From assembly GCA_041739525.1 (NCBI GenBank), contig JBGSNQ010000113.1:1-64000 (forward strand): a DNA stretch of 64,000 nt, read 5' to 3'. The notes under the pieces are model-generated. The model worked only from the letters and a program-made list of their open reading frames with translations. It made no database searches and had not been told where the DNA came from. Both the position numbers and the translations under genes were made by a program. Shown in pieces: positions 1 to 9,284 of this stretch; the stretch's first letter is position 1, and each line of letters starts with the position of its first letter. The DNA is from DATJGR01 sp041739525. GTDB lineage: Bacteria > Pseudomonadota > Gammaproteobacteria > Pseudomonadales > Azotimanducaceae.

Positions 1-1
1 C

Positions 2-1384
2 GGCGATTCGCCGATTCGTCTGAAGCAGGTTATCCTTGATGCGCCGAGCGCCGACGACAAGAAGGTCAGCGTGCAGGTCGAGTCAGGGGCGGCGGCGCGT
101 CTCGGTTTGACGGAAGCACCGGTCGTGATCACAGGGGCTTCAGCCACTGACAGTAGAGCGGAAGGCCCCGCACCCAAACCGGTGTTTACCACGGAGGCGG
201 AGAAGCAGGCCGCGCGCGTGGTCATGGACGTCATCGGCAAGTACGAGGTCAAGCGCGATCTAGTGCCCACCAGCAGCGCGCTGCTGAAACCAGAAGTGCA
301 GAAGGAAATCCTCGCGGAGGTGGCAGAGCGGTTGAAGCCGCTGCAAGGCGAATTGCTGGCGAGCGTGGATGAATCAGTTCCCGCACTTGATTTGTCCGCC
401 GTGGTGGCGAAGACCACTGAGATCGTGGTGCAGCAGACCATCGACATCCCGCGCATCGCGGTGGTGCCGACCGGCGAGGTCACGACGGGCTTCCACGCGT
501 TCAAGCTGGACGTGAGCCAGCTCCATCTCCAGCCTGGCCAACGCGAGATCGTCGGGCAGCTGCTGCGCACCAACGAGCAGTTTACTCTTGATGCCGAGGT
601 CGGGCTCAAGGAGCAGCGCCCGGAAGACTACATCGTCCACGCGCTGGTGGACTTCGACGATATCGACTACTTCTCCCACGCCGATCTCCTCTACGACCTC
701 GCGGGCCAGTTGGTGCAGCACCTGCGCGGCTATCTGTCCGAGGAGGAAGCCGTCAGCGTGCTCGACCGTGATCGGCGCCTGATCGCCCGCGAGATCCACG
801 CGCAGATGATGGCCCACTTCTGGGAGGAGGCCACCGAGTACGAGGTGCAGGTCAGCCGCGGCTTCACGGAACTGAAGGCCTGCAACTACACGGCCACGGC
901 CGGCCAGACGGCACACCACTTCCGAGAGACGGTAGCCGAGACGAGCCGAATCAAGCAGATGCTCTTCGGCGGATTCACGCGGTGCCTGTACCCGCTGCAG
1001 AAGTTCGACTCCGACACCGAGCGGCGCTTCGCGATCATCCTCGAGCGGGATGCACTGAAGTGGCTGAAGCCGGCGAAGGGGCAGTTCCAGATCTACTACA
1101 AGCTGGGTACCGAGCAGCCCGAGTACGTCCCCGACTTCGTAGCCGAAACCGATACGACCGTCTATATGGTGGAGACCAAGGCGCGCGGGGACATCAACAC
1201 GCTGGAAGTTCAGGCAAAGGCCGCTGCGGCAGCACGTTGGTGCGCGCATGCGTCCGACCACGCCGCGAGCGTGGGTTCGAAGCCCTGGAAATACCAGTTG
1301 GTGCCGCACGATGAGATCGCGGAGTCCAAACGGCTGCGTGACTTCTTGCGGTACCAAGTCGTCCCCGCCGGGCAGAAGGCTTGA
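2..1384 (+). CDS. Helicase-type restriction endonuclease, C-terminal part (5' end outside window)
   Basis: The frame is open from the first bases of the window, so this is the C-terminal ~460 residues of a larger protein rather than a complete gene. The sequence resembles the tail of type III Res-like DEAD/DEAH restriction enzymes (the BPTD_3080-like group), with the family-typical segments FGGFTRCLYP and KFDSDTERRFA. Near the end, YVPDFVAE followed by MVETKARG forms a PD-(D/E)xK-like nuclease core at roughly 1126-1185. The helicase motifs would lie upstream of the window. Its TGA stop overlaps the ATG of the following methylase gene, so the two are probably co-translated. The family assignment is from remembered sequence; the substrate site is unknown. 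Confidence 0.72.
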   Translation, partial: GDSPIRLKQVILDAPSADDKKVSVQVESGAAARLGLTEAPVVITGASATDSRAEGPAPKPVFTTEAEKQAARVVMDVIGKYEVKRDLVPTSSALLKPEVQKEILAEVAERLKPLQGELLASVDESVPALDLSAVVAKTTEIVVQQTIDIPRIAVVPTGEVTTGFHAFKLDVSQLHLQPGQREIVGQLLRTNEQFTLDAEVGLKEQRPEDYIVHALVDFDDIDYFSHADLLYDLAGQLVQHLRGYLSEEEAVSVLDRDRRLIAREIHAQMMAHFWEEATEYEVQVSRGFTELKACNYTATAGQTAHHFRETVAETSRIKQMLFGGFTRCLYPLQKFDSDTERRFAIILERDALKWLKPAKGQFQIYYKLGTEQPEYVPDFVAETDTTVYMVETKARGDINTLEVQAKAAAAARWCAHASDHAASVGSKPWKYQLVPHDEIAESKRLRDFLRYQVVPAGQKA

Positions 1385-2676
1385 TGACCGCGTTAGGTGT
1401 CTGTCCGGCATCATTAAATCGGGCGAAGTGCGGCAAGGCACAGTTGAAGTCCCTGGAGGCCAAGCCGCAGCGCGTGATCGTCGACCTGATCGACGCCGAG
1501 AACTGGTCGTCGATGAGCGCCGACGTGAAGGGCGACGCGTACGAGGGGCTACTGGAGAAGAACGCTCAGGACACTAAGTCCGGCGCGGGTCAGTACTTCA
1601 CGCCGCGGCCGCTGATCCAGGCGATGGTCGATGCGGTGGCGCCGAAGCCGGGCGAGTCGGTCTGCGATCCGGCGTGCGGCACGGGCGGCTTCCTGTTCAC
1701 CGCGCACAACTACATCACGCACCACAATGCGAACCTCACGCGCGACGAGAAGCGCCATCTGAAGGAGGCCGCGTTCCGCGGCTGGGAGCTGGTGCAGGCG
1801 ACGGCGCGCGTGTGCGCGATGAATCTGATGCTGCACGGCATCGGCTCGGAGAAGAGCGTGCCGATCGCGGTGTCGGATGCGCTGGCCGCCGATCCGGGCG
1901 AGCGCTTCGACGTCGTCCTCGCCAATCCCCCGTTCGGCAAGAAGTCGAGCACGATGATCGTTGGTGAAGGTGGCAAGACGACGACGGAGAAGGACATCGT
2001 CGAGCGCGATGACTTCTGGGCCACCACGTCGAACAAGCAGCTCAACTTCATTCAGCACATCAAGACGCTTCTGAAGCCGCACGGCCGCGCGGCGGTGGTG
2101 GTGCCGGATAACGTGCTGTTCGAAGGCGGCGCCGGCGAGACGATCCGCCGCAAGCTGATGCACGAGTGCGACGTGCACACGCTGTTGCGGCTGCCGACCG
2201 GGCTCTTCTACGCGCAGGGCGTGAAGGCGAACGTGCTGTTCTTCGACAAGAAGCCCGCGTCCGAGACGCCGTGGACGAAGAAGCTGTGGATCTACGACCT
2301 GCGCACGAACAAGCACTTCACGTTGAAAACGAATCCGCTCCGGCGCGAGGATCTGGATGAGTTCGTCGCTCTCTACAACCCGACGAACCGGCACTACCGT
2401 AAGGCGACGTGGTCAGAGTCGACGCCGGACGGACGGTTCCGCTGCTACGAGTACGACGAGCTCGTCGCGCGCGACAAGGCGAGCCTCGACATCTTCTGGT
2501 TGCGCGACGAGAGCCTTGCGGATTCCGACAACCTGCCGCCGCCGGAGGTGATCGCGCAGGAGATCGTTGAGGATCTTGAAGCGGCGCTGGAGCAGTTTCG
2601 GTTGATTGCGGGAGATCTTGGAATGAACGACTTGGACGTTGTACAAGCGCCGACATCACCGGGAAGCGGCAAATAA
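1384..2676 (+). CDS. hsdM: Type I-like N6-adenine DNA methyltransferase (HsdM), N-terminally truncated
   Basis: This encodes 430 residues of the gamma-type N6-adenine methylase fold that modifies host DNA. Motif I is DPACGTGGF (residues 95-103) and motif IV is NPPF (181-184). The stretch YEGLLEKNAQDTKSGAGQ is the usual start of the catalytic domain. Family members carry a helical HsdM_N domain of roughly 120-140 residues before this point; here only about 30 unrelated-looking residues precede the homology, so the N-terminus appears deleted. The ATG at 1384 overlaps the upstream stop. No hsdS specificity gene follows; mcrB starts one base after the stop. It may be inactive, or may depend on a specificity subunit encoded elsewhere. 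Confidence 0.85.
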   Translation: MTALGVCPASLNRAKCGKAQLKSLEAKPQRVIVDLIDAENWSSMSADVKGDAYEGLLEKNAQDTKSGAGQYFTPRPLIQAMVDAVAPKPGESVCDPACGTGGFLFTAHNYITHHNANLTRDEKRHLKEAAFRGWELVQATARVCAMNLMLHGIGSEKSVPIAVSDALAADPGERFDVVLANPPFGKKSSTMIVGEGGKTTTEKDIVERDDFWATTSNKQLNFIQHIKTLLKPHGRAAVVVPDNVLFEGGAGETIRRKLMHECDVHTLLRLPTGLFYAQGVKANVLFFDKKPASETPWTKKLWIYDLRTNKHFTLKTNPLRREDLDEFVALYNPTNRHYRKATWSESTPDGRFRCYEYDELVARDKASLDIFWLRDESLADSDNLPPPEVIAQEIVEDLEAALEQFRLIAGDLGMNDLDVVQAPTSPGSGK

Positions 2677-2677
2677 G

Positions 2678-4540
2678 GTGGCAGACTCTGATCTGGTTCT
2701 GCTTGGTACTTGGGGTACCTCCATCGAAGCTGATGCCCCACGGGTCGTCGCGGCGATCGAATCCAAAGGAGGCTGGGCCAGTTGGTGGAGTTTTCCGGTG
2801 AAGGACCGCTTTCGGGAGCAACTGGCTTCCGGTCCGTTCTACGTCTACTTGAATGCAGGGCAAAAGCGTTTTCCATATCGAATGAAGGTGGACGCCTTTA
2901 CTTCGGTCCATGGTAGCGAAGGAATCGTAAGTCCCTGGCCGCAGATCACTGACGACAGGCTCGTCGGTCTCACACGTGATGGCGACAGCAACGCTCGCGT
3001 ATTCAAGACGTGGTTTCAGGTGTCGAAGTTGGAAGCGCTTGATCACCCCCTGACTCTGAATGACTTCAGACCCGCGTCAGGCGAAAAACAATCGGCCCTT
3101 CTCAATCAAAGTGCCTTTGGGTACGCCCACTTGCGGGGAGGCTTGGAAGGAGGGGAAGAGCGATTGGTTGAACAAAGGGAGTCCAATACGAACGCACCGA
3201 GGAACCTGATCTTTTACGGACCGCCTGGCACAGGCAAGACACGCCGAATGCGTGAGGCGTTTGCGGATTACACGGATCGCGCCTCTGGAGTCGATTACGA
3301 CACCTGGTTGCTTAGTGAGGTTGCCAAGCACCGTTGGCGGGTTCTGATAGCGGCGGCACTCAACGAGCTTGGTGGCGATGTTCCTGTTCGACGAATTCGT
3401 GATCATCGTTGGATCCAGGCAAAGATAAAGCAACGAGGACGCTCACCCGAATCGATTCAACAGACCATTTGGGGTTTCCTCCAGGAACACACGCCCGAAC
3501 ATGTACAGACTGTGCGTTCCACAGTACGTAGGCCGCCATTTATTTTCTCCAAGGACTCCGAAAGCAAATGGTCCCTATTGGACGATTGGAGGGAGCAAGA
3601 CCCCGCCGCGGCGGAAGTATTTGATCTGCTCAAGAAGGGACCCGGTGAGTCTGGCGAAGCGGTAAAGCGCTATCGCGTAGTGACCTTCCACCCGTCATTT
3701 GGATATGAAGACTTCATCCGTGGGATTCGGCCCGTCGCGGTGGGAGAAGAGGGATCCACTGAATTTCGACTTGTTGACGGCGTCTTCAAGCAGATCTGCG
3801 ACGAAGCCCACGTCAACCCTTCGAAACGTTACGCGCTTTTCATCGATGAGATTAACCGAGCGAACATTGCAAAGGTATTTGGCGAACTCATCACGCTTAT
3901 CGAGCCCGACAAGCGCGCTGTCTTTGATTCCTCAGGAACGTTGCTACAAGGAATGGCCGTCCAGCTGCCGGGTGGAGATGGAACCGAAATCGATGAGCCC
4001 CCATTTGGCGTACCGAACAATCTGGATATCTACGGAACGATGAACACGGCTGATCGATCGATCGCGTTGCTAGATATCGCGTTGCGGCGTCGCTTTGAAT
4101 TTGAAGAGATGGAGCCAGATCTTTCAGTTCTTGATCGGGTAGTTGATGGAATACACCTCGGTCGCTTGCTCGAGAGACTCAATGATCGGTTGGAGTATCT
4201 GCTAGACCGCGACCATCGGATCGGACACGGCTACTTAACCAGTGTTGAAACGATCGATGGCTTACGCCACACATTCGAATCGCAGATCATTCCGCTGCTT
4301 CAGGAGTACTTCTTTGACGACTTCGCGAGAGTGGCGGAGGTACTTTCCACAGTTCGTGGCGCACCGCCGTTTGTTGATGATCAGCGCGTTACGCGTGCCG
4401 ACCTCTTCCCGACTCATGCGCGCGGACAGATTTCTGAGGAACGGCATAGGTATCGAGTGACGCCGAAGGCCTATTGGACGGTCGACTCATTTCGCGGGCT
4501 CTATGCCTCGGATGCCGAAAACACCGGCGACCCAAGCTGA
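2678..4540 (+). CDS. mcrB: McrB-like AAA+ GTPase subunit of a McrBC restriction system
   Basis: McrB proteins recognise modified DNA through a variable N-terminal domain and power cleavage by McrC. This protein is about 620 aa. It has Walker A GPPGTGKT at ~181-188, Walker B FIDEIN at ~388 and the McrB-family signature MNTADRS at ~455, followed by an RRRFEF arginine-finger region. The N-terminal ~130 residues (motifs LLGTWGT, FYVYLNAGQ) do not look like the E. coli McrB reader and could be an EVE/PUA-like module. I chose the GTG at 2678, one base after the hsdM stop; the open frame reaches back to a TTG at 2639 inside hsdM. Codon choice is visibly more AT-rich than in the neighbours, consistent with transfer. 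mcrC follows after 4 nt. Confidence 0.9.
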   Translation: MADSDLVLLGTWGTSIEADAPRVVAAIESKGGWASWWSFPVKDRFREQLASGPFYVYLNAGQKRFPYRMKVDAFTSVHGSEGIVSPWPQITDDRLVGLTRDGDSNARVFKTWFQVSKLEALDHPLTLNDFRPASGEKQSALLNQSAFGYAHLRGGLEGGEERLVEQRESNTNAPRNLIFYGPPGTGKTRRMREAFADYTDRASGVDYDTWLLSEVAKHRWRVLIAAALNELGGDVPVRRIRDHRWIQAKIKQRGRSPESIQQTIWGFLQEHTPEHVQTVRSTVRRPPFIFSKDSESKWSLLDDWREQDPAAAEVFDLLKKGPGESGEAVKRYRVVTFHPSFGYEDFIRGIRPVAVGEEGSTEFRLVDGVFKQICDEAHVNPSKRYALFIDEINRANIAKVFGELITLIEPDKRAVFDSSGTLLQGMAVQLPGGDGTEIDEPPFGVPNNLDIYGTMNTADRSIALLDIALRRRFEFEEMEPDLSVLDRVVDGIHLGRLLERLNDRLEYLLDRDHRIGHGYLTSVETIDGLRHTFESQIIPLLQEYFFDDFARVAEVLSTVRGAPPFVDDQRVTRADLFPTHARGQISEERHRYRVTPKAYWTVDSFRGLYASDAENTGDPS

Positions 4541-4544
4541 AGCC

Positions 4545-5831
4545 ATGGTAACAACCGGCTACCTGAGTGCGTACGAACATCAGTCCGTTTCGATAGACGA
4601 ACGCGCATCGTCTACGAGCGTGACACGCAAGGAGGTTGACGACCTCGCCAGGATTGCGGAGTCCCGCCGCGGATTCTGCGAGGTTCGACGAGGATCTGTT
4701 CGGCTGGCGCAGTACTGCGGAGTTGTCAGCATTGGCGAACGAATTCTGGAAATACTGCCAAAGGTTGATGACGGAGCGGGTCCCGAAGAGTGTCGTGGTC
4801 TGTTGCTGAAGTTACTCAAGCAAGCAGATGACTTTCCATCCTTTCGAGACTCAACGACGGGCCAACATCTCCGCAATGCACCTTTGCTCGACGTCTTCAT
4901 ATCGGCTTTCTTCGACGCAGTGGTCTCTATAGTGCGGGCTGGGCTGCTACGCAGGTACGAACAACACGAAGACGATCTAGTGTTCGTGCGCGGACGCATC
5001 GTTTCGGATCGCCAATTCTCGGTGCTGGCGAATCGACGCGATCGAGTTGCTTGTCGGTTTGACGAGCTCTCGGCGAACAACGTATGGAACCAGGTGCTCA
5101 AGATCGCACTCCGAGTCGTGCGACCGTGGATTCGTAGTCGTGATCTGAGTCGACGCTGGCTAGAGCTCATGGCCGTATTCGACGAGGTGAGCGACATTCG
5201 CGCCGATGCGCACGTGTTCGATCGATTGGTGTTTGACCGCCGGGCGAAGCGATACGAAGCCGCAATCGATTGGGCGCGCTGGATCTTGAGGCTGTTATCT
5301 CCCTCGTTGCGCGCGGGCGAGAGGGCAGCCCCCGGCTTGTTGTTTGATATGAATATTCTGTTCCAATCTGCAGTCGCTGCGTCTCTGGTTAGACGCGCGC
5401 ATTCCAAGCCTTCAATACAAATTCAAGCGCAAGATGTCGAGCACCACTTCGTCAGGGTTCCAACGACAGGTCGGAAAGCCATCAATTTGCGTCCAGATCT
5501 CGTGGTTCGGAAGCACGGCTTGGTCGTTGGCGTGGGTGACACCAAATGGAAGCGCCTAGACGTCGATGGTTCAGGAAGGTTACGTCCGGCGCCCGCGGAT
5601 ATGTATCAAATGTATGCCTACGCTTCGGCATACAGGTGCGAGCGACTCGCGCTGATCTATCCGCTGTACGCGAACATGACGGGGCTGGAGGAAACGTTGT
5701 TCGAACTCCCGCGGTTGGGCGAACTACGGCCCACCGTTGCGGTAATTTGTCTCGATGTATCTCAGGAATCAGTACTGAACCAACGGCTGGAGGAATGGAT
5801 CGACTGCGGTGAATCTGTGCAGGCCGCCTGA
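4545..5831 (+). CDS. mcrC: McrC-like nuclease subunit of a McrBC restriction system
   Basis: This is the endonuclease partner of McrB, 428 aa. The C-terminal PD-(D/E)xK core is visible as RPD (residues 316-318) and DTKWK (332-336), followed by QMYAYA, the usual helix of McrC proteins. The N-terminal region containing YCGVVSIGERILEILPK is also typical of McrC. The ATG at 4545, four bases after mcrB, is preferred over the in-frame ATG at 4503 inside mcrB. Composition is AT-rich like mcrB, so the two probably arrived together. The pair should cut DNA carrying a modification seen by the McrB N-terminal domain; which modification cannot be read from the sequence. Confidence 0.9.
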   Translation: MVTTGYLSAYEHQSVSIDERASSTSVTRKEVDDLARIAESRRGFCEVRRGSVRLAQYCGVVSIGERILEILPKVDDGAGPEECRGLLLKLLKQADDFPSFRDSTTGQHLRNAPLLDVFISAFFDAVVSIVRAGLLRRYEQHEDDLVFVRGRIVSDRQFSVLANRRDRVACRFDELSANNVWNQVLKIALRVVRPWIRSRDLSRRWLELMAVFDEVSDIRADAHVFDRLVFDRRAKRYEAAIDWARWILRLLSPSLRAGERAAPGLLFDMNILFQSAVAASLVRRAHSKPSIQIQAQDVEHHFVRVPTTGRKAINLRPDLVVRKHGLVVGVGDTKWKRLDVDGSGRLRPAPADMYQMYAYASAYRCERLALIYPLYANMTGLEETLFELPRLGELRPTVAVICLDVSQESVLNQRLEEWIDCGESVQAA

Positions 5832-5893
5832 TAGCTCTTCCTTGTGCGTAGTTACCAACGGTACGATTCTGCTCCCCAACGAGTCTGTTAGGC

Positions 5894-7810
5894 ATGCATC
5901 AGATGCCGGACCGAACATGGCGTTTCCGCCGCATGCAACCTGGCGAGATGAACGTCGACCCGATCGAGGGCGAGTTCTTTTCGACGGAAGCGCTGGATAG
6001 CCTCGCGGATGCGCTGGTGCGCGAGTCGATCCAGAACTCGCTCGATGCGCGCCGTACGGACGAAACGTTGCACGTGCGCTTCGCGTTTTCGAATCCTCAG
6101 AACGAACTCGAAGGCGAAGCCAAAGCGCGTTATCTCGAAGGCCTGATGCCGCATGTGCGCGCGACGCAGAGCGGGCTTCTGGATCTACCTTCCTCGAACG
6201 AGGCCTTGTCGTTTCTGGCGATCGAGGATTTCGGAACGCGAGGGCTGCAGGGCGATCCATCGCAGAGCGAGGACGAAGAGCTCAACCTCGATGTTGTACG
6301 CAACGACTTTTACTACTTCTGGCGCAACGTCGGGCGATCGCGTAAGCACGCGGCGGAGCTTGGGCGTTGGGGGTTAGGAAAGACGGTCTTTCCTGCGGCA
6401 TCGCGCGTCAATTCGTTCTTCGGACTGACTGTGCGAAGCAACGACCAGCTTCGCTTGCTGATGGGTCAGTCGGTCGCGAAAGTTCACAAGTTGCAAGGTC
6501 AGCGACATTACCCGTACGGATACTACGGCGACTTCAAGGGCGACTTCGCGCTGCCGATCAACGATGCGGAGACCTTGGACGCATTCTGCGCTGCGTTCGG
6601 TCTCGCGCGCGACAGTGAACCCGGTCTGTCCGTTGTGGTGCCGTATCCTTCGGCGGAGATCACGCCCGAGGCGCTTGTACCATCGATCGTTCATCACTAC
6701 TTCCTCGCCATCATGGCGGGCGTGTTGACGGCCGAGGTGGTTGGGAACGGCAAGCGCGTGACGCTAGATGCGAAGAGCCTGCCGACGCTTGCGCGCGAAC
6801 TTCAGTCGGGCAATCGCGAGTTCGAAGGGCTGTTGCGACTCGCACGCTGGAGCATGAACGTGCCGGCCGAGCAAACGGTCGCGCTAGACATACCGCCGGA
6901 GAAAGAGGCGCCGCGTTGGGTTGATGATCGCCTGTCGCCCGAGCAACTCGCGCGGTTGCGCGAAGTGCTCGACGAGCCGGCACCGATCTCGCTTCGTGCC
7001 CCTGTGTGGGTCAAGCCAAGCGCCGGCGAAGCGGTGCTTTCTTACTTCGACGTCTTCCTCGAGCGCGACGACATGCTCGCGCGCGGCGACGACCATTTCA
7101 TTCGCGACTACATCACGGTAGCGGGCGTGCGCGCATCGCTGCCGAAGGGATATCGATGCATTGTCGCCGTGCGCGATCGAGCGCTCGCGACGCTGCTCGG
7201 TGATTCGGAGAATCCGGCGCACACCGAATGGCAAGAGCGTTCGCCCCGATTCAGGGATCGCTATCGCCATGGCGCTTCGACACTCCGCTACATCAAAGCG
7301 GTGCCGCGCGAAGTGCTTCGCTTGTTGACGCGCCCCGCGGAGGGGCGCGACTACGGGTTGCTCAGGCAGCTTTTTTCGCTGGAGATTCCAGAAGCCGCGG
7401 AAGCGAAGGATCACGCTCCGCAACACGATCAGGTCGACGGGGCTGGAGCCGATGCCGCGACCTCCGGGGAGATAGTTGGCCGCGAACCGTTCTTTCAGCT
7501 GCAGAAGCTCGGCGGTGGATTTCGGCTCAGTGGAACCGGGTTGGCGCAGGCGTTACCCGCCGCCATCCGCGTTGAGGTGGCGTATGAAGTGCGTCGCGGC
7601 AATCCATTCGCGCACTACCAGACGCTCGACTTCGAGCTCGACCGTGGCCCGATCGATCTCGTCGGTTCCGGCGTGGAGATCGTCAGGCGCAACGAGAACG
7701 AACTGCTCTTTCGTCCGCAGCAGAATGACTTTCACGTGGTGATCACCGGATTTCATACGTACCGCGACCTGCGCGTGCGCGTGAAGGTGATCGAGGCGGT
7801 GTCGTCGTGA
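5894..7810 (+). CDS. GHKL (MORC/MutL-like) ATPase, first gene of a three-gene defence-type operon
   Basis: The 638-residue protein has a clear GHKL ATP-binding fold at its N-terminus. The N-box is ESIQNSLDAR (E44, N48, D51), the G1 box is IEDFGTRGL (D112, G114) and the G2/lid is GRWGLGK (157-163). The remaining ~450 residues match nothing I can name. GHKL ATPases of this kind are known from bacterial restriction-modification neighbourhoods, where MORC-like members were predicted to act on DNA. The gene overlaps the next by 4 bp (GTGA) and starts 62 bp behind mcrC, so it could also be read from the mcrBC promoter. Alternative starts are ATG 5903 and ATG 5948. The fold assignment is strong; an anti-phage role is inferred from position only. 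Confidence 0.75.
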   Translation: MHQMPDRTWRFRRMQPGEMNVDPIEGEFFSTEALDSLADALVRESIQNSLDARRTDETLHVRFAFSNPQNELEGEAKARYLEGLMPHVRATQSGLLDLPSSNEALSFLAIEDFGTRGLQGDPSQSEDEELNLDVVRNDFYYFWRNVGRSRKHAAELGRWGLGKTVFPAASRVNSFFGLTVRSNDQLRLLMGQSVAKVHKLQGQRHYPYGYYGDFKGDFALPINDAETLDAFCAAFGLARDSEPGLSVVVPYPSAEITPEALVPSIVHHYFLAIMAGVLTAEVVGNGKRVTLDAKSLPTLARELQSGNREFEGLLRLARWSMNVPAEQTVALDIPPEKEAPRWVDDRLSPEQLARLREVLDEPAPISLRAPVWVKPSAGEAVLSYFDVFLERDDMLARGDDHFIRDYITVAGVRASLPKGYRCIVAVRDRALATLLGDSENPAHTEWQERSPRFRDRYRHGASTLRYIKAVPREVLRLLTRPAEGRDYGLLRQLFSLEIPEAAEAKDHAPQHDQVDGAGADAATSGEIVGREPFFQLQKLGGGFRLSGTGLAQALPAAIRVEVAYEVRRGNPFAHYQTLDFELDRGPIDLVGSGVEIVRRNENELLFRPQQNDFHVVITGFHTYRDLRVRVKVIEAVSS

Positions 7811-8571
7811 TACGCCGCCTCAACTACACCGGGCGTCGAAAGATCTCGCGTGCGCGCGTGACGGTGCGGCTCATCCCGGCGAAACGCGGCGATGGCTACG
7901 CGTTTCACGTCGACTACGACCTGAAGGGGCTGCGGTTTCCGCACGCAGCGCGCGTATATGTCGAGGCGTACAACGTTGCGTCGTACATGCGCTTTTCCTT
8001 TGGGACAGTCGGCGAGCGACGTGATCCCAGGAGTGTCGATCTTCGCGACGTCACACCGCGGCCGCTGCCGCGATTTCGGTTGAAGGTCGTCGACGAGCAG
8101 GAGCGCCTTGGGTTGCTGCTCGGCGTTGCCGACAAGATCGTGCCGCTGCGCCCTGAAGAGGAGTTGAGCCATAAACAATCGCTATTGCCGGTGGAGTTCT
8201 GCGACCTCGGCGATCGCGTTTGGCGACTGGATCTGACCGACAGCCCGGTGCTCGAGCTGAACAATCGCGTCGAGGGGATAGCAGACGCGGCGAGAGTCGG
8301 CGGCGCGTTCGTTGGGCTCGTGTTCCCGGAAGTGGTGCGAAGCGTCTTGAGCCACATTCTGTTCGTACTGCGCGAAGATGATCCTACTGCCGACGATTCG
8401 GAATGGACATGCCAGTGGCTGCGTTATGCGTTGGCGCTGCCCGACGTCGGCGCATTGCCGGAGCAGGACGCGGATCGCGAAGAGTGGATCGATGATGCGG
8501 TGCAGGCGTTCTGTCGAGCACGCCTGTCGCGTGAAAAGCTCGAGACGACACTGCGCAAGGAATCGCAGTGA
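7807..8571 (+). CDS. Uncharacterised protein, second gene of the GHKL operon
   Basis: A 254-residue protein that I do not recognise as a named family. The N-terminal half is rich in short beta-strand-like stretches (RVTVRLIPAK, YVEAYNVASYMRFSFGTVG), whereas the C-terminal third is helical and acidic. It has no signal peptide, membrane segment or obvious nuclease motif. The GTG start overlaps the GHKL ATPase stop and its TGA overlaps the next ATG, so stoichiometric co-expression with both neighbours is likely. A structural or adaptor subunit is a guess. I recall similar proteins beside GHKL ATPases in other genomes but cannot cite a function. Confidence 0.6.
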   Translation: MIRRLNYTGRRKISRARVTVRLIPAKRGDGYAFHVDYDLKGLRFPHAARVYVEAYNVASYMRFSFGTVGERRDPRSVDLRDVTPRPLPRFRLKVVDEQERLGLLLGVADKIVPLRPEEELSHKQSLLPVEFCDLGDRVWRLDLTDSPVLELNNRVEGIADAARVGGAFVGLVFPEVVRSVLSHILFVLREDDPTADDSEWTCQWLRYALALPDVGALPEQDADREEWIDDAVQAFCRARLSREKLETTLRKESQ

Positions 8572-9284
8572 TGTTGCTTCGATCGCTGAACCACAATGGC
8601 GTTGCTCGGTTTCGATCCGCGCTGGCCAAGCTGCGGGAGGGGACGTCCGTTGAGGTTCCGACCGATCTGCTCGAAGACAACGCGCACACCGAGATGGTGT
8701 CGGCGGAGATCAATCTGGAACCGCGCGCCTTCGCTTCGCGCTTGGAGCTCGGCGAGTATTTGCACGGATTGCTAAGCCCGTTGCCGATCGAGGAGATCGA
8801 TCGCAATCGAGGACTGTGGTCGTGGTTGTCGTTGTGGTTGTTCGATGCGGTGAGTCCACGTCGGGCCGATGGTTCGCGCAAACCCGGTCGTGACTATCGG
8901 CACATTCCGGATTTCGGGTATCGGTATCGTCACCGCCATCTTTTGTTTGGACCCTATGAGCTGTTTCGCCGACACGGAGCGCGCTCGATTGTGCTGCTCG
9001 CGGGCGCGCCGAGTTCGGAAAGCAATCTGTATCACGAGATCGCCGGGCGACAGGAACTCGTCTCCAATCCCGGCGTGATCGACGCAACCGTGCGCCTTTA
9101 CATGGATAGAAAGACCGGCGCGCCGAAAAGAGGGGCGCAGGGGTCCGCGATGATCCCAGGCGGGGTTCGGCGCTTGGTGCACGTGCTGCAGCAGTTGGAT
9201 TTGACGTTCGACATTCACGCGATGAAGGGCCCACAGATCGTTGATCTGCTACCGGACGAGTTCGACATTTGGAGGAAGCGCTAA
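8571..9284 (+). CDS. Uncharacterised protein, third gene of the GHKL operon
   Basis: A 237-residue protein of unknown function. The most distinctive part is the central block RNRGLWSWLSLWLFD followed by RKPGRDYRHIP and YRHRHLLFGPYELFR, an aromatic- and arginine-rich region that could bind nucleic acid. ATG 8571 overlaps the preceding TGA by one base; GTG 8568 is an alternative. It ends immediately before a decayed HNH-nuclease reading frame that continues in the same register after the stop, suggesting the original operon had a fourth, nuclease gene. No catalytic motif is visible. Confidence 0.6.
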   Translation: MLLRSLNHNGVARFRSALAKLREGTSVEVPTDLLEDNAHTEMVSAEINLEPRAFASRLELGEYLHGLLSPLPIEEIDRNRGLWSWLSLWLFDAVSPRRADGSRKPGRDYRHIPDFGYRYRHRHLLFGPYELFRRHGARSIVLLAGAPSSESNLYHEIAGRQELVSNPGVIDATVRLYMDRKTGAPKRGAQGSAMIPGGVRRLVHVLQQLDLTFDIHAMKGPQIVDLLPDEFDIWRKR

